64,000 bases of DNA, taken from positions 335,827 to 399,826 of the forward strand of contig DS995299.1 in NCBI GenBank assembly GCA_000156155.1, in the 5' to 3' direction. The position numbers and the translations under genes were made by a program. Below the pieces are notes generated by a model. It was not told the origin of the DNA, ran no database searches, and worked only from the letters and a program-made list of their open reading frames with translations. The stretch is from a beta proteobacterium KB13 (GTDB taxonomy: Bacteria; Pseudomonadota; Gammaproteobacteria; Burkholderiales; Methylophilaceae). Shown here piece after piece: positions 26,418 to 37,781 of this stretch (positions within the stretch are counted from its first letter, which is position 1; each line of letters starts with the position of its first letter).

Positions 26418-26774
26418 ATGGAAACAATATTAATTATCTTGCACTTATTAGCAAGTATCGGTGTTATTGGTTTGGTTTTACTGCAAAATGGTAGAGGTGC
26501 AGATGCTGGATCAGCCTTTGGCGGTGGTAATTCAAGTGGTTCTTTTGGGATCCAAGGCTCATCAAATTTTATGACTAAAGCGACAGCTTTTTGTGTAACT
26601 CTGTTTTTTATCACCAGCATTAGTCTTGCTCTTGTCGCAAGCAATAAGCACGGCGATAGAAGTGTTGTAGATGCATCTTCTATAGATACATTTGATACTT
26701 TGGACGATGGAAACTCTTTTGATGATGTTCAGTCAGAAGACTTGAGCGAGGAGCTCTCAGACATCCCTGATTAG
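26418..26774 (+). CDS. secG: preprotein translocase subunit SecG
   Basis: Inner-membrane auxiliary subunit of SecYEG. The protein has 118 residues with two membrane segments at about 3-20 and 53-73. The connecting loop LQNGRGADAGSAFGGGNSSG is the SecG hallmark. An acidic C-terminal tail (DDGNSFDDVQSEDLSEELSD) extends into the cytoplasm. The tRNA-Leu(GAG) gene begins five bases downstream, the standard betaproteobacterial secG-tRNA-Leu-nuoA junction. Confidence 0.93.
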   Translation: METILIILHLLASIGVIGLVLLQNGRGADAGSAFGGGNSSGSFGIQGSSNFMTKATAFCVTLFFITSISLALVASNKHGDRSVVDASSIDTFDTLDDGNSFDDVQSEDLSEELSDIPD

Positions 26775-26779
26775 TTTTT

Positions 26780-26864
26780 GCCGTCGTGGTGGAATTGGTA
26801 GACACGCTATCTTGAGGGGGTAGTGACGAAAGTCGTGAGAGTTCGAGTCTCTCCGACGGCACCA
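26780..26864 (+). tRNA. tRNA-Leu (GAG)
   Basis: An 85-base class II tRNA with encoded CCA. The acceptor GCCGTCG pairs with CGACGGC. The anticodon stem CTATC/GGTAG encloses loop TTGAGGG with anticodon GAG. It lies between secG and nuoA. Confidence 0.94.
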
Positions 26865-26886
26865 TTAAATTAAACGATAGGTTTTG

Positions 26887-27243
26887 ATGTTAGATTCATA
26901 TTTTCCGGTTTTACTATTTATTCTTGTTGGCTTGGGTGTTGGCATAGGCCCCCTTGTCCTTGGAAAAATCCTAGCACCCCATAAACCTAACGATCAAAAA
27001 AATTCACCCTACGAATGTGGTTTCGAAGCATTTGAGGATGCAAGAATGAAGTTTGATGTTCGATACTACCTCGTGGCTATTTTGTTCATTCTTTTTGACT
27101 TAGAAATTACTTTTCTCTTTCCTTGGGCAGTTGTGCTTGATTCGCTGGGTCTGCAAGGATTTATAGTTATGATGATTTTTTTGGGGATTCTAGTTGTCGG
27201 ATTTATATATGAATGGAAAAAGGGTGCATTGGATTGGGAATAA
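26887..27243 (+). CDS. nuoA: NADH-quinone oxidoreductase subunit A
   Basis: Membrane subunit at the junction of the peripheral and membrane arms of complex I. It has 118 residues from ATG 26887 and three membrane helices. [20 protein letters not shown] is the conserved loop with the Cys that senses the active/deactive state in homologues, and [13 protein letters not shown] the conserved second helix. A TTG three bases earlier is a possible start. First gene of the 14-gene nuo operon, 22 bases after tRNA-Leu. Confidence 0.95.
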   Translation: MLDSYFPVLLFILVGLGVGIGPLVLGKILAPHKPNDQKNSPYECGFEAFEDARMKFDVRYYLVAILFILFDLEITFLFPWAVVLDSLGLQGFIVMMIFLGILVVGFIYEWKKGALDWE

Positions 27244-27246
27244 GTA

Positions 27247-27723
27247 ATGAGTCTTGATGGTCTATTAGAAAAAGGGTTTATTACCACAAACCTTGATACC
27301 TTAATTAACTATACACGCACAAATTCAATGTGGCCTATGACCTTTGGGTTAGCATGTTGTGCTGTAGAAATGATGCATGCAGGTGCATCACGTTATGACT
27401 TGGATCGTTTTGGTATGGTTTTCAGACCTAGTCCGCGTCAGTCAGATTTGATGATCGTTGCAGGAACATTGGTAAATAAGATGGCACCTGCGTTAAGAAA
27501 AGTTTATGATCAGATGCCCGATCCTAAATGGGTAATATCGATGGGCTCTTGTGCTAATGGCGGAGGCTATTACCATTACTCTTACTCCGTGGTGCGTGGT
27601 TGCGACCGTATTGTTCCAGTTGATGTTTATGTTCCTGGATGTCCACCCACTGCAGAGGCGCTAATGTTTGGTTTGCTTCAACTGCAAAAGAAAATTAAAA
27701 GGACCAACACAATCGCGCGATGA
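27247..27723 (+). CDS. nuoB: NADH-quinone oxidoreductase subunit B
   Basis: Peripheral-arm subunit holding the terminal cluster N2 that passes electrons to quinone. It has 158 residues. The cluster ligands are in [13 protein letters not shown] (tandem Cys), [16 protein letters not shown] and [12 protein letters not shown]. It starts three bases after nuoA and overlaps nuoC by four bases. Confidence 0.97.
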   Translation: MSLDGLLEKGFITTNLDTLINYTRTNSMWPMTFGLACCAVEMMHAGASRYDLDRFGMVFRPSPRQSDLMIVAGTLVNKMAPALRKVYDQMPDPKWVISMGSCANGGGYYHYSYSVVRGCDRIVPVDVYVPGCPPTAEALMFGLLQLQKKIKRTNTIAR

Positions 27724-28307
27724 GTGATCTTAATAAACTAATATCCAATCTAAAATCAACTTTTCCTCAAGCTGTCGTAAATAAACAATTTGATGAGGCA
27801 ACCTTATCGATTTATGGAAATGAAATCATTAAGACATTAAAGAAATTAAAAACAGGCTCACAATTTAAGTTTTTGCAGTTAATTGATATTGCTGCAGTAG
27901 ACTATTCCCAGTATCCACAAAAACTTTTTGATAATAATCGTTACGCTGTGGTTTACCATTTATTATCTATAAAAAACAACCAACGTTTGCGAGTCAGGGC
28001 ATTTGTTGAGGATAATAATTTTCCTGTTATAGAGACGGCCACAACCGTCTATGCTAATGCGGATTGGTATGAACGTGAAGCCTTTGATTTGTTTGGAGTT
28101 ATGTTTTTAAATCACCCTGACCTTCGCAGAATATTGACTGATTATGGGTTTATTGGACACCCATTTAGAAAAGATTTTCCAATGATCGGTAATGTTGAGA
28201 TGCGTTACGATCCTGAACAAAAAAGAGTGATTTACCAACCAGTCACAATAGAGTCGCGTAACAATGTCCCTCGCGTAATTGATGAGGAGGGGTTCCGTAA
28301 TGGCTGA
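27720..28307 (+). CDS. nuoC: NADH-quinone oxidoreductase subunit C
   Basis: The 30-kDa-type peripheral subunit of complex I, here as a separate protein of 195 residues rather than fused to Nuo[21 protein letters not shown] and [15 protein letters not shown] form the family signature. It overlaps nuoB and nuoD. Confidence 0.96.
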   Translation: MSDLNKLISNLKSTFPQAVVNKQFDEATLSIYGNEIIKTLKKLKTGSQFKFLQLIDIAAVDYSQYPQKLFDNNRYAVVYHLLSIKNNQRLRVRAFVEDNNFPVIETATTVYANADWYEREAFDLFGVMFLNHPDLRRILTDYGFIGHPFRKDFPMIGNVEMRYDPEQKRVIYQPVTIESRNNVPRVIDEEGFRNG

Positions 28308-29553
28308 AATTAAAAATTACACAATGAACTTTGGCCCTCAACACCCAGCAGCGCATGGAGTGCTCAGACTTGTTTTGGAATTGGATGGGGAGGTTATTCA
28401 AAGAGCTGATCCTCATATTGGTTTATTACATCGAGCGACAGAGAAGCTTGCAGAAAATCGTACATACATTCAATCAGTTCCTTATATGGATCGATTAGAT
28501 TATGTGTCCATGATGATGAATGAGCATGCGTTCGTTATGGCAATTGAAAAAATGTTAAATCTAAAGGTTCCTGTTCGCGCTCAATACATCAGAGTGTTGT
28601 TCGATGAGATTACAAGGTTGTTGAATCATTTATTGTGGCTTGGCTGTCATGCACTCGATGTTGGAGCAATGTCGGTTTTCTTATATACCTTCAGAGAGCG
28701 TGAAGACTTATTTGATTGTTATGAAGCTGTCTCTGGAGCAAGAATGCATGCTGCTTATTATCGTCCGGGCGGTGTCTACAGAGATTTACCAGATCATATG
28801 CCGCAGTATCAAAATACCCGTTTTTCAAGACCCTCTGAGACACATAAGTTAAATGAAAATCGGCAAGGGTCTCTGCTTGATTTTATTGAGGATTTTGCCA
28901 CGCGCTTTCCTGGATATATTGATGAGTATGAAACACTTCTAACGGACAACCGTATTTGGAAACAAAGAACTGTTGGTATCGGCGTGGTATCTCCTGAGCG
29001 TGCAATTGAGCTTGGTTTTACAGGTCCTATGTTAAGAGGTTCTGGAATTGAGTGGGATTTAAGAAAAAAACAACCATATGAAGTTTACGATAAATTAGAT
29101 TTTGACATCCCTGTTGGAGTTGAGGGCGATTGCTATGATCGCTACCTGGTTCGAATTGAAGAAATGAGGCAGTCTGTTCATCTTATAAAACAGTGCACAA
29201 AATGGCTGAGAGAAAACTCAGGCCCAGTCATTTCAGATAATCAAAAATTTGCTCCACCCAAACGTACAGACATGAAAGAAGATATGGAGTCTATGATTCA
29301 TCATTTTAAATTGTTTACTGAGGGGTTTCATCTTCCTAAAGGAGAGGCTTATGCCGCGGTGGAGCATCCTAAGGGAGAGTTTGGAATTTATATGGTTTCT
29401 GATGGAGCAAATAAACCATACCGTTTAAAAATTAGAGCACCAGGATTTGCTCATCTTGCTTCTTTAGATGAGATGACTAAAGGGCACATGATTTCTGACC
29501 TGGTAGCAATTATTGGGACTCAAGATATTGTATTTGGGGAAATTGATCGTTAG
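28300..29553 (+). CDS. nuoD: NADH-quinone oxidoreductase subunit D
   Basis: The 49-kDa-type subunit that forms the quinone site with NuoB. From ATG 28300 it has 417 residues; an upstream in-frame ATG at 28279 would overlap nuoC further. [20 protein letters not shown] is the signature start with the quinone-binding His, and the end is the conserved [24 protein letters not shown] ribosome site precedes ATG 28300, which decides the start. Confidence 0.97.
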   Translation: MAEIKNYTMNFGPQHPAAHGVLRLVLELDGEVIQRADPHIGLLHRATEKLAENRTYIQSVPYMDRLDYVSMMMNEHAFVMAIEKMLNLKVPVRAQYIRVLFDEITRLLNHLLWLGCHALDVGAMSVFLYTFREREDLFDCYEAVSGARMHAAYYRPGGVYRDLPDHMPQYQNTRFSRPSETHKLNENRQGSLLDFIEDFATRFPGYIDEYETLLTDNRIWKQRTVGIGVVSPERAIELGFTGPMLRGSGIEWDLRKKQPYEVYDKLDFDIPVGVEGDCYDRYLVRIEEMRQSVHLIKQCTKWLRENSGPVISDNQKFAPPKRTDMKEDMESMIHHFKLFTEGFHLPKGEAYAAVEHPKGEFGIYMVSDGANKPYRLKIRAPGFAHLASLDEMTKGHMISDLVAIIGTQDIVFGEIDR

Positions 29554-29555
29554 GC

Positions 29556-30026
29556 ATGAATTTAAAATTAAAAAAGTTAATTGATAAAGAATTAAAAAAA
29601 TATCCATCCGATAAAAAACAGTCGGCTGTTATTGCTGCTCTTGCAATTATGCAAAATGATAGGGGATGGCTTTCTAAAGAGGATATAAGCGAGGTGGCAT
29701 TATATTTAGATATGCCTGAAATTGCCGTTCTTGAGGTCGCTACTTTTTATAACATGTTTGATTTAAAATCAGTTGGCAGATACAAGTTATCGATATGTAC
29801 TAACATTTCTTGTATGTTAAGAGATGCTGATCATATTGTTAACCATTTAAAAGAAAAATTACAAATTGATTTCAATGAAGTTACAAGGGACGGTAAATTC
29901 TGTTTAAAAGAGAGTGAGTGTATGGGTGCATGCGGAGGAGCTCCATTATTAACTGTTAATAATCAAAAGATGCATGAGAATTTAAACATTGATAAAGTTG
30001 ATCAGCTATTAAAAGAACTTAAATAA
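29556..30026 (+). CDS. nuoE: NADH-quinone oxidoreductase subunit E
   Basis: The 24-kDa-type subunit with the [2Fe-2S] cluster N1a near FMN. It has 156 residues. Four cysteine ligands appear in [15 protein letters not shown] and [15 protein letters not shown]. The helical N-terminal domain contains [16 protein letters not shown], the thioredoxin-fold entry. It overlaps nuoF by one base. Confidence 0.96.
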   Translation: MNLKLKKLIDKELKKYPSDKKQSAVIAALAIMQNDRGWLSKEDISEVALYLDMPEIAVLEVATFYNMFDLKSVGRYKLSICTNISCMLRDADHIVNHLKEKLQIDFNEVTRDGKFCLKESECMGACGGAPLLTVNNQKMHENLNIDKVDQLLKELK

Positions 30027-31339
30027 TGAACGATGTAATAGATAAAAATATTAAGTTAGAAAATAATAACAAGCAGTTATTTAATATCTGCTTGAGAACC
30101 TCATCTCTTAAAAACCCAGGCTCGATAAAAACATATCAATCCATTGGCGGCTACGAACAGATTAAGAGGATTTTAAAAAATAAAATTGACCCTCAACAAC
30201 TAATTGATGAAATAAAAATTTCAGGCTTAAGGGGCAGGGGTGGAGCTGGTTTTCCGACCGGTGTGAAATGGTCATTCATGCCCAGAGATTATGATGGTAC
30301 GAAATATATTGTATGTAATAGTGACGAGGGAGAGCCTGGGACATTCAAGGATAGGGATATCATTCGCTACAATCCTCATCAGCTAATTGAGGGAATGATA
30401 ATCGGCGCATACATTATGAATGCTCAGGTCGGTTTTAATTATATTCACGGCGAGATTTGGGAAGACTACGTATTTTTTGAAAAAGCAATTGAAGATGCGC
30501 GAAAAGCCGGTTTTTTGGGAAACAATATACTAGGCTCAGGGTTTGATTTTGAGCTACATGCCGTTCACGGTTATGGCGCTTATATCTGTGGCGAGGAGAC
30601 TGCTTTAATTGAATCTATTGAAGGTAAGAAGGGCCAGCCAAGATACAAACCTCCTTTTCCAGCAACCTATGGAATCTATGGTAAGCCAACAAATGTTAAT
30701 AATACAGAAACATACGCTTCAATCCCATGGATTATTGAGCATGGCGGGCAAGAATTTATGAGTCATGGTGTTCCAAATTCTGGTGGAACCAAAATTTTCT
30801 CCGTTTCTGGCCATGTTGAGAAACCTGGTAATTATGAGATTCAGTTGGGAATGCCATTTAGACAATTGCTTGCTGAAGCTGGCGGTGTATGGAAAAACAG
30901 ACAGCTTAAAGCGGTTATCCCAGGCGGTCCATCAACACCGGTAGTGCCAGCCAACATCATTATTGATGCGACTCTTGATTATGATGGACTTGCTCAAATC
31001 GGTTCGAGTGTTGGGGCTGGTTCGATGATTGTAATGGATGACAGTACTTGTATGGTTCAGGCTCTAAGAAGATTATCCTACTTCTTTTATGAGGAGTCAT
31101 GTGGGCAATGTACTCCATGTAGAGAGGGAACAGGATGGGTATATCGAATTATCGATCGCATATTTAAAGGACAAGCCACATTAGCTGACCTTGATCTTTT
31201 AACGGACGTGAGTAAAAAAATTTCTGGTAGAACTATTTGCGCTTTAGGTGATGCAGCTGCAACGCCTGTGCTTAGTTTTATAAAACACTTTAGAAGCGAA
31301 TTTGAAAATTTTATTAAACATGGAAAATCTGTAAATTAA
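30026..31339 (+). CDS. nuoF: NADH-quinone oxidoreductase subunit F
   Basis: The 51-kDa-type subunit that oxidises NADH, with FMN and [4Fe-4S] cluster N3. It has 437 residues. [17 protein letters not shown] is the FMN/NADH glycine-rich region, [18 protein letters not shown] lines the NADH pocket, and [16 protein letters not shown] carries three of the cluster cysteines, the fourth being in [13 protein letters not shown]. Confidence 0.97.
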   Translation: MNDVIDKNIKLENNNKQLFNICLRTSSLKNPGSIKTYQSIGGYEQIKRILKNKIDPQQLIDEIKISGLRGRGGAGFPTGVKWSFMPRDYDGTKYIVCNSDEGEPGTFKDRDIIRYNPHQLIEGMIIGAYIMNAQVGFNYIHGEIWEDYVFFEKAIEDARKAGFLGNNILGSGFDFELHAVHGYGAYICGEETALIESIEGKKGQPRYKPPFPATYGIYGKPTNVNNTETYASIPWIIEHGGQEFMSHGVPNSGGTKIFSVSGHVEKPGNYEIQLGMPFRQLLAEAGGVWKNRQLKAVIPGGPSTPVVPANIIIDATLDYDGLAQIGSSVGAGSMIVMDDSTCMVQALRRLSYFFYEESCGQCTPCREGTGWVYRIIDRIFKGQATLADLDLLTDVSKKISGRTICALGDAAATPVLSFIKHFRSEFENFIKHGKSVN

Positions 31340-31344
31340 TTAAG

Positions 31345-33387
31345 ATGGTAAAAATTAAAATCAATGGCAAAACATTTAAGGCTCCTGAAAAAAGCACGAT
31401 TATTCAAGTGGCCGATGACAATGGAATTGAAATTCCAAGATTTTGTTACCATAAAAAATTAAGCATAGCTGCTAACTGCAGAATGTGCCTGGTAGAAGTT
31501 AAAAACTTTCCTAAGCCCCTCCCTGCTTGTGCAACACAAGTTAATGAAGGAATGGAAATTTTTACTAAATCAAAACAAACAAAAGACTGCCAGCAGAGCG
31601 TGATGGAGTTTTTACTCATCAACCACCCGTTAGATTGCCCAATCTGCGATCAAGGGGGTGAGTGTGATCTTCAAGACACAGCGATGGCGTATGGAAGTCC
31701 AAAATCAAGGTATCAAGAAGAGAAGCGAGTGGTCCTTAACAAAAATCTTGGTCCCCTAGTGTCAACAGATCTAAATCGATGCATTCAATGCTCCAGATGT
31801 GTTCGCTTCTTGAAAGAAGTTGGCGGAATGCAGGAACTGGGATTAATCGGACGCGGTGAACATGCAGAAATATCAGCCTATGTTGAAAAATCTGTAGATT
31901 CAGAAATATCAGGAAATATCATTGATTTATGCCCAGTGGGCGCTTTAACCTCAAAACCTTTTCGATATTCTGCACGGACGTGGGAAATGGTTAGAAAATC
32001 AACTATCTCTCCGCATGACAGCCTAGGATCGCATTTAGAAGCTCATGTAAAAGATGGTAACGTCATGAGAGTCTTACCTAAAGAAAATGAGGATATTAAT
32101 GAGTGCTGGATATCTGACAGAGATCGTTTCTCATACATAGGTATTAATAGTGAGGATCGTATTAAAACACCATTATTAAAAACTGGATCAAATTTTAAAC
32201 CCATTAGTTGGGATGAAGCATTTCATACCCTTGAAAGAGTATTTCATCCATCTTTAAATAAATTTAAGGAAGACGAAGTTGCTATATTTTCCTCTAACCA
32301 AATAACCCTTGAAGAGGCTTATTTGTTAGATAAATTAGCGAGCTATGTTGGAACAAAACAGGTTAAGTTTGATGTCGCTAATAATCCTAACTTAATTGCA
32401 AATCCATCATTAAATGGCATGATCGGTGATGTGGAAAGTTTTGAAAATATTATTCTTTTGGGATCACAATTAAGAAATGAAAATCCATTGTTACTACAAC
32501 GTCTTCGCAAGATGGGGAATGCTGGTAAGACCATTAACATAATCAATACAGTTGATTTTGATCTACAACTAACCGTTTCAAATAAAATTATTCAACCCAT
32601 AAAAGATTTCCAAAAAACCTTTGAACATATTCATAAAATTCTATCTACCAAAGTTGCGAAAAAAGAAAATTCAACTGAAAAAAATATTGCGAATTTATTG
32701 TCAGAAAAAACTTTGTTATTAGTGGGCGAAGATATTTACACTAATCCTGCTTTTATGAATTTGACTAACGTCATTAATCAATTGATTGATCTAACAAGCA
32801 TGAAAATTGGCTGCCTTCCAACAGGTTCCAACTCAGTCGGTCTTCAACAGATGTTTGGCAATTATGTAAACCATATTGATGACAAGAAATATCAAGCATC
32901 CATTAGTCTTAATTTGGAATTAGAAGATATCAAAGATAAATCATTATTCGAAAGAGTGTTAAAAAAATCTAAATTTAATGTTGGAGTTACACCATTTTTA
33001 AATAAAAATAGTAAGCAGTTTGATTTGATCTTACCGTCAACAACACATTTTGAAAACGAAGGAACATTTGTCAATCTTGAATCTCGAGTACAAAGTTTTA
33101 GTCAAACCATAAGCCCGAAATTTGAATCTAAACCCCTATGGAAAATACTCCGTGTTCTTGGCAACTTTATTGATTGCCCAGATTTTACATTTGAATCATG
33201 CAGTGAGATTAAAGAAAAAGCTGTTCAGAAACTATCCAAAAATAAATTAAAAAGATTTAATTTAATCAATCAGCAAGTGAAACATCATTCCAAAGATTTT
33301 TGGTTAAAAGATATCAACAATAGTGATGCGCTGGTAAGAAGATCGACGGCATTACAAAACACCAAACGCCTAAGGAGTGAAAAGTAA
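31345..33387 (+). CDS. nuoG: NADH-quinone oxidoreductase subunit G
   Basis: The 75-kDa-type iron-sulfur subunit. It has 680 residues, the shorter proteobacterial/mitochondrial form. The ferredoxin domain binds N1b (PRFCYHKKLSIAANCRMC), the next region holds N5 and N4 (CPICDQGGECDLQD, NRCIQCSRCVRF, LCPVGALT), and the rest is a molybdopterin-oxidoreductase-like fold without a cofactor. The C-terminal third (about residues 400-680) is markedly divergent and rich in Lys, Asn and Ile. Confidence 0.96.
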   Translation: MVKIKINGKTFKAPEKSTIIQVADDNGIEIPRFCYHKKLSIAANCRMCLVEVKNFPKPLPACATQVNEGMEIFTKSKQTKDCQQSVMEFLLINHPLDCPICDQGGECDLQDTAMAYGSPKSRYQEEKRVVLNKNLGPLVSTDLNRCIQCSRCVRFLKEVGGMQELGLIGRGEHAEISAYVEKSVDSEISGNIIDLCPVGALTSKPFRYSARTWEMVRKSTISPHDSLGSHLEAHVKDGNVMRVLPKENEDINECWISDRDRFSYIGINSEDRIKTPLLKTGSNFKPISWDEAFHTLERVFHPSLNKFKEDEVAIFSSNQITLEEAYLLDKLASYVGTKQVKFDVANNPNLIANPSLNGMIGDVESFENIILLGSQLRNENPLLLQRLRKMGNAGKTINIINTVDFDLQLTVSNKIIQPIKDFQKTFEHIHKILSTKVAKKENSTEKNIANLLSEKTLLLVGEDIYTNPAFMNLTNVINQLIDLTSMKIGCLPTGSNSVGLQQMFGNYVNHIDDKKYQASISLNLELEDIKDKSLFERVLKKSKFNVGVTPFLNKNSKQFDLILPSTTHFENEGTFVNLESRVQSFSQTISPKFESKPLWKILRVLGNFIDCPDFTFESCSEIKEKAVQKLSKNKLKRFNLINQQVKHHSKDFWLKDINNSDALVRRSTALQNTKRLRSEK

Positions 33388-34410
33388 TTGCAAGATTTTT
33401 TCTCACAATTTTTTAGCCCTGAGCTTGCATTAACGCTATCTTATCTTTTTAAGATTATCTTAATTGTTGTTCCAGTTATGATATCTGTCGCTTATCTTAC
33501 CTACTTTGAAAGACGGGTGATTGGATTCATGCAATCTAGAATTGGACCAAACAGGGTCGGTTATTTTGGTTTGCTCCAACCCATCGCTGATGCCCTTAAA
33601 TTGATGTTTAAAGAAATCGTCTTGCCATCAAAGTCTAATAACTTTTTATTTTTTCTTGCGCCATTATTATCAATTGCACCCGCTCTAGCTGCCTGGGCAG
33701 TCATTCCATTTAATTATGAAATGGTATTAGCCGACATCAATGCTGGTCTTTTGTATGTTTTAGCGATGACATCAATCGCAGTTTATGGAGTCATTATTGC
33801 TGGATGGGCATCCAACTCAAAGTATGCCTTTCTTGGAAGTTTACGATCTGCGGCTCAAATCGTATCATACGAAATCGCAATGGGATTTACCCTTGTTGGG
33901 GTGTTGATGTGTGCTAACAGTCTAAATCTTGGAGATATCGTGATAGCTCAAGAGGGAGGTATCTCACAATGGTATTGTTGGCCATTATTTCCATTATTTG
34001 TTATTTATTTTATCAGCGCTGTGGCAGAAACCAATCGAGCCCCATTTGACGTTGCTGAGGGTGAGTCTGAGATCGTGGCAGGTTTTCATGTTGAATATTC
34101 AGGCATGGCTTTCGCATTATTCTTTTTAGCAGAATATGCCAATATGATTCTAGTCAGTATCCTTGCTGTCATTATGTTTTTGGGAGGCTGGTTGTCACCA
34201 GTTTCGTTTATACCGGATGGCATATTCTGGCTAATTATTAAGGTGGCTTTTGTGCTGTTCTGCTTTTTATGGTTGAGAGCTACGTTTCCTCGCTACCGTT
34301 ACGATCAAATAATGAGACTTGGGTGGAAAGTGTTTATCCCGCTCACTTTGGTATGGATTATTTTTGTAGGCGCTATGATGCAAACCAGTTATGCAGGATA
34401 CTTTCATTAA
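33388..34410 (+). CDS. nuoH: NADH-quinone oxidoreductase subunit H
   Basis: Membrane subunit forming much of the quinone channel. It has 340 residues and eight predicted helices, with a TTG start immediately after the nuoG stop. [20 protein letters not shown] and [20 protein letters not shown] are invariant NuoH loops facing the quinone site. It overlaps nuoI by one base (TAATG). Confidence 0.96.
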   Translation: MQDFFSQFFSPELALTLSYLFKIILIVVPVMISVAYLTYFERRVIGFMQSRIGPNRVGYFGLLQPIADALKLMFKEIVLPSKSNNFLFFLAPLLSIAPALAAWAVIPFNYEMVLADINAGLLYVLAMTSIAVYGVIIAGWASNSKYAFLGSLRSAAQIVSYEIAMGFTLVGVLMCANSLNLGDIVIAQEGGISQWYCWPLFPLFVIYFISAVAETNRAPFDVAEGESEIVAGFHVEYSGMAFALFFLAEYANMILVSILAVIMFLGGWLSPVSFIPDGIFWLIIKVAFVLFCFLWLRATFPRYRYDQIMRLGWKVFIPLTLVWIIFVGAMMQTSYAGYFH

Positions 34411-34901
34411 TGAGAAAATTAGTTTCAAATATTTCTAAAAGCCTATCTCTTTACGAACTTTTAAAGGGCATGAAATTAACTTTAAGTTATTTTTTTGCAA
34501 AAAAGGTTACGATCCAGTATCCAGAACAAAAAACACCTCAATCTCCTAGATTTAGAGGTCTCCATGCGTTGCGACGTTATCCGAATGGTGAAGAAAGATG
34601 CATCGCTTGTAAGTTGTGTGAAGCAGTGTGTCCCGCAATGGCAATCACAATTGAATCTGAATTAAGGGAAGATAATTCGAGAAGAACAACTCGATATGAT
34701 ATTGATTTAACTAAGTGCATCTTTTGTGGTTTTTGTGAAGAGTCATGCCCAGTAGATTCAATCGTTGAAACGAGAATATTTGAATACCATGGAGAAGAGA
34801 GAGGTGATTTGCTTTACACCAAAGACATGCTTTTAGATGTGGGTAAAAAGTATGAAAAACAAATTGCCAAAGACCGTCAACAAGAGGCGAAGTACCGTTA
34901 A
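34410..34901 (+). CDS. nuoI: NADH-quinone oxidoreductase subunit I
   Basis: Peripheral subunit with two [4Fe-4S] clusters (N6a and N6b). From ATG 34410 it has 163 residues; the frame is open upstream inside nuoH, but conservation starts at [20 protein letters not shown]. The two ferredoxin motifs are [16 protein letters not shown] and [16 protein letters not shown]. Confidence 0.96.
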   Translation: MRKLVSNISKSLSLYELLKGMKLTLSYFFAKKVTIQYPEQKTPQSPRFRGLHALRRYPNGEERCIACKLCEAVCPAMAITIESELREDNSRRTTRYDIDLTKCIFCGFCEESCPVDSIVETRIFEYHGEERGDLLYTKDMLLDVGKKYEKQIAKDRQQEAKYR

Positions 34902-35497
34902 TGATTTTCACAGACTATCTTTTCTATCTCTTCAGTGGCATTTTAGTCTTGGCATCTTTGCGAGTCATTACTGCAAATAATCCTGTTTATTCTGCTCTTT
35001 CGTTAGTCCTTGCATTTTTTAGTGCAGCAGGAATCTGGTTGCTTTTACATGCAGAATTTTTAGCCATTGCGTTGGTGTTGGTCTATGTTGGTGCAGTGAT
35101 GGTGCTATTCCTGTTTGTTGTGATGATGTTAGACATCAATATTGAAGCTCTTAGACAAAGATTTTGGAGCTATTTCCCGGTTGCACTTTTAATTGCCCTG
35201 TTATTTATTTTTGAGATTTATTTAGTGGTAACGGATAAGTTTTTCAGCTCTTCAGATCCGGCTGGAATACCCTTAGAGAAAAGCAATACCCACTCGATAG
35301 GCAGTGTTTTGTATACCGATTATTTATTGCCATTTCAAGTTGCGGCAGTTATTTTATTGGTTGCTATCATTTCCGCTATTGTGCTGACTATGTATGGCAA
35401 GAAATCGCATAAAGCGATCGACCCTAAAGATCAAATTAAGGTGAATAGAAATGATCGAGTCAGAGTGGTCAAAATGAAATCGGAGAAAAAGAAGTAA
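34901..35497 (+). CDS. nuoJ: NADH-quinone oxidoreductase subunit J
   Basis: Membrane subunit of the proton-pumping arm, 198 residues with five hydrophobic segments. [20 protein letters not shown] is the conserved helix with the pi-bulge region. A basic tail ([12 protein letters not shown]) ends the protein. It overlaps nuoI and nuoK by one base each. Confidence 0.95.
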   Translation: MIFTDYLFYLFSGILVLASLRVITANNPVYSALSLVLAFFSAAGIWLLLHAEFLAIALVLVYVGAVMVLFLFVVMMLDINIEALRQRFWSYFPVALLIALLFIFEIYLVVTDKFFSSSDPAGIPLEKSNTHSIGSVLYTDYLLPFQVAAVILLVAIISAIVLTMYGKKSHKAIDPKDQIKVNRNDRVRVVKMKSEKKK

Positions 35498-35802
35498 TGG
35501 TTACTTTGTCTCACTATCTATTTTTAGGAGGAATTTTATTTTCTATAAGTATTCTAGGGATTTTTTTAAATAGAAAGAATATTATTTTAATTCTTATGGC
35601 GATCGAATTAATGTTGCTAGCAGTGAATATAAACTTTATTGCGTTTAGTCATTATCTCGGTGATCTATCTGGCCAAATTTTTGTTTTTTTTATTCTGACT
35701 GTTGCGGCAGCTGAGTCAGCAATAGGTTTAGCTATCATTATTTTGATTTTTAGAAACTATAAATCGATTAATGTAGCAGATGTGAATAGGTTAAAAGAAT
35801 GA
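35497..35802 (+). CDS. nuoK: NADH-quinone oxidoreductase subunit K
   Basis: A 101-residue protein with three membrane helices. The two key membrane glutamates lie in [18 protein letters not shown] and [16 protein letters not shown], both needed for proton transfer in homologues. It overlaps nuoL by four bases. Confidence 0.96.
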   Translation: MVTLSHYLFLGGILFSISILGIFLNRKNIILILMAIELMLLAVNINFIAFSHYLGDLSGQIFVFFILTVAAAESAIGLAIIILIFRNYKSINVADVNRLKE

Positions 35803-37781
35803 CATTAATGAAGCTATACACCTTAATCCCGATGATGCCTCTTATTGCATCAATCGTCATTGGTCTATTTGGACGTCAATTACCAAAAGTATTCTCACAT
35901 TTAATTCCTATTGTATTAGTGTTGGGAAGTTTTCTATTATCTCTATACGCCCTATATATTTCTTATCATGGTTACGTGTTTAATGAGAATCTATTCAGGT
36001 GGATGACTGTTGGCCAGTATGATTTAAATATTGGTTTCATGGTCGACAATCTGACCGCACTAATGATGTCGGTAGTGACATTTGTTTCATTGATGGTCCA
36101 TATATACACCATTGAATATATGGAAAACGACCCTGGATATAGCCGTTTCTTTAGTTTTATTTCATTATTTACCTTTGCCATGCTGATGCTAGTGATGAGT
36201 AATAATTTTTTACAGCTATTTTTCGGTTGGGAAGCTGTGGGTTTAGTCTCTTATTTACTTATCGGATTTTGGTATAAAAAACCAACAGCCATTCACGCCA
36301 ATATGAAAGCTTTTTTGGTGAACAGGGTGGGTGATTTTGGTTTTCTCTTAGGAATCGCTCTAATAATGTTTTATTTTGGAACTCTTGATTACAAGGAAGT
36401 TTTTTCAAGGGTAGATACTTTGGCCGGTCAAGAATTTATGCTTATGGGCTCATCAGTTTCTCTTGTCACGTTAATTTCAATTTTGTTATTTATAGGCGCA
36501 ATGGGTAAGTCTGCACAAGTGCCTTTGCATGTCTGGTTACCAGATTCTATGGAGGGCCCAACCCCAATATCAGCTCTTATTCATGCCGCAACCATGGTAA
36601 CGGCAGGAATCTTTCTTGTAACGCGTGTATCTCCGATAGTGGAGTTATCAAATACAGCATTATCTCTAATCTTAATTGTGGGGAGTATTACCGCTTTATT
36701 CATGGGTATTTTAGGTATTTTTCAAAATGACATAAAACGGGTTGTGGCATACTCTACCTTGTCGCAACTGGGTTATATGACGATTGCCTTGGGTGTATCA
36801 AGTTACTCCTTAGCAATGTTCCATTTATTTACGCATGCATTTTTTAAGGCTTTGTTATTTTTAGGCGCCGGTTCAGTAATAATTGGCATGCATCATGATC
36901 AAAATATTATGAACATGGGCAATCTAAAAAAATATATGCCAATTACTTGGATAACATTTTTACTTGCCACTTTAGCTTTGGTTGGCATGCCGTTCTTCTC
37001 AGGATTTTATTCCAAGGAATCAATCATCGAGGCGGTAAAATATAGTGAAATTGTTGGCTCAAGTTTTGCATATTTTGCTGCCGTGTTTGGCGTTTTTATC
37101 ACCTCGCTGTACAGCTTCAGATTGTATTTTATTGTCTTCCATGGAGAGGAGAGGTGGAGAAATAAGCCTATATCACACAACCATCATGACCATGGCTTAA
37201 CTACAAATCAATCACCGCATGAAACAACCTGGGTGGTAATCATGCCTCTAATTTTGTTGGCTATTCCATCGGTCCTTATTGGGTTTTTTACAATAGAACC
37301 AATTATCAAAAGTAGTTTTTTATTAAAAGATATCTTTATTTTGAATTCACATCTTGCTCTTTCGCAGGTCACTGAACACTTTCATGGACCTATAAATATG
37401 GCTCTGCACGCATTAGCGACGCTACCATTTTGGCTCATGGTATTAGGCTTTATCGTTGCATATCTTTTGTATTACAAAAATATTAATTTTATAAAGACAC
37501 CGAAGATTTTGAAAAAAGTCATGGATCATAAATATGGTTTTGATAACTTCAATGAATATATTTTGGCACCTCTAACAATCAGACTTGGAAATGTTTTATG
37601 GAAGTATATGGATATAAAAATAATTGATAATTTCTTTGTTAATGGCTCAGCTAAAACCATTAATCTTTTCTCACACATCACTAAAAAAATTCAAACTGGT
37701 TTTATTTCTCAATATGCCTTTGTGATGGTGATCGGATTATTACTTTTCATAAGCTATTTTATTTTGGGTGGTAAGTCATGA
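35799..37781 (+). CDS. nuoL: NADH-quinone oxidoreductase subunit L
   Basis: Largest antiporter-like subunit of complex I, 660 residues with about 16 membrane helices plus the C-terminal lateral helix. The conserved Glu is in [17 protein letters not shown] and the pump lysines in [20 protein letters not shown] and [19 protein letters not shown] histidine-rich loop (SHNHHDHG) is seen near residue 460. It overlaps nuoM by four bases. Confidence 0.97.
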   Translation: MTLMKLYTLIPMMPLIASIVIGLFGRQLPKVFSHLIPIVLVLGSFLLSLYALYISYHGYVFNENLFRWMTVGQYDLNIGFMVDNLTALMMSVVTFVSLMVHIYTIEYMENDPGYSRFFSFISLFTFAMLMLVMSNNFLQLFFGWEAVGLVSYLLIGFWYKKPTAIHANMKAFLVNRVGDFGFLLGIALIMFYFGTLDYKEVFSRVDTLAGQEFMLMGSSVSLVTLISILLFIGAMGKSAQVPLHVWLPDSMEGPTPISALIHAATMVTAGIFLVTRVSPIVELSNTALSLILIVGSITALFMGILGIFQNDIKRVVAYSTLSQLGYMTIALGVSSYSLAMFHLFTHAFFKALLFLGAGSVIIGMHHDQNIMNMGNLKKYMPITWITFLLATLALVGMPFFSGFYSKESIIEAVKYSEIVGSSFAYFAAVFGVFITSLYSFRLYFIVFHGEERWRNKPISHNHHDHGLTTNQSPHETTWVVIMPLILLAIPSVLIGFFTIEPIIKSSFLLKDIFILNSHLALSQVTEHFHGPINMALHALATLPFWLMVLGFIVAYLLYYKNINFIKTPKILKKVMDHKYGFDNFNEYILAPLTIRLGNVLWKYMDIKIIDNFFVNGSAKTINLFSHITKKIQTGFISQYAFVMVIGLLLFISYFILGGKS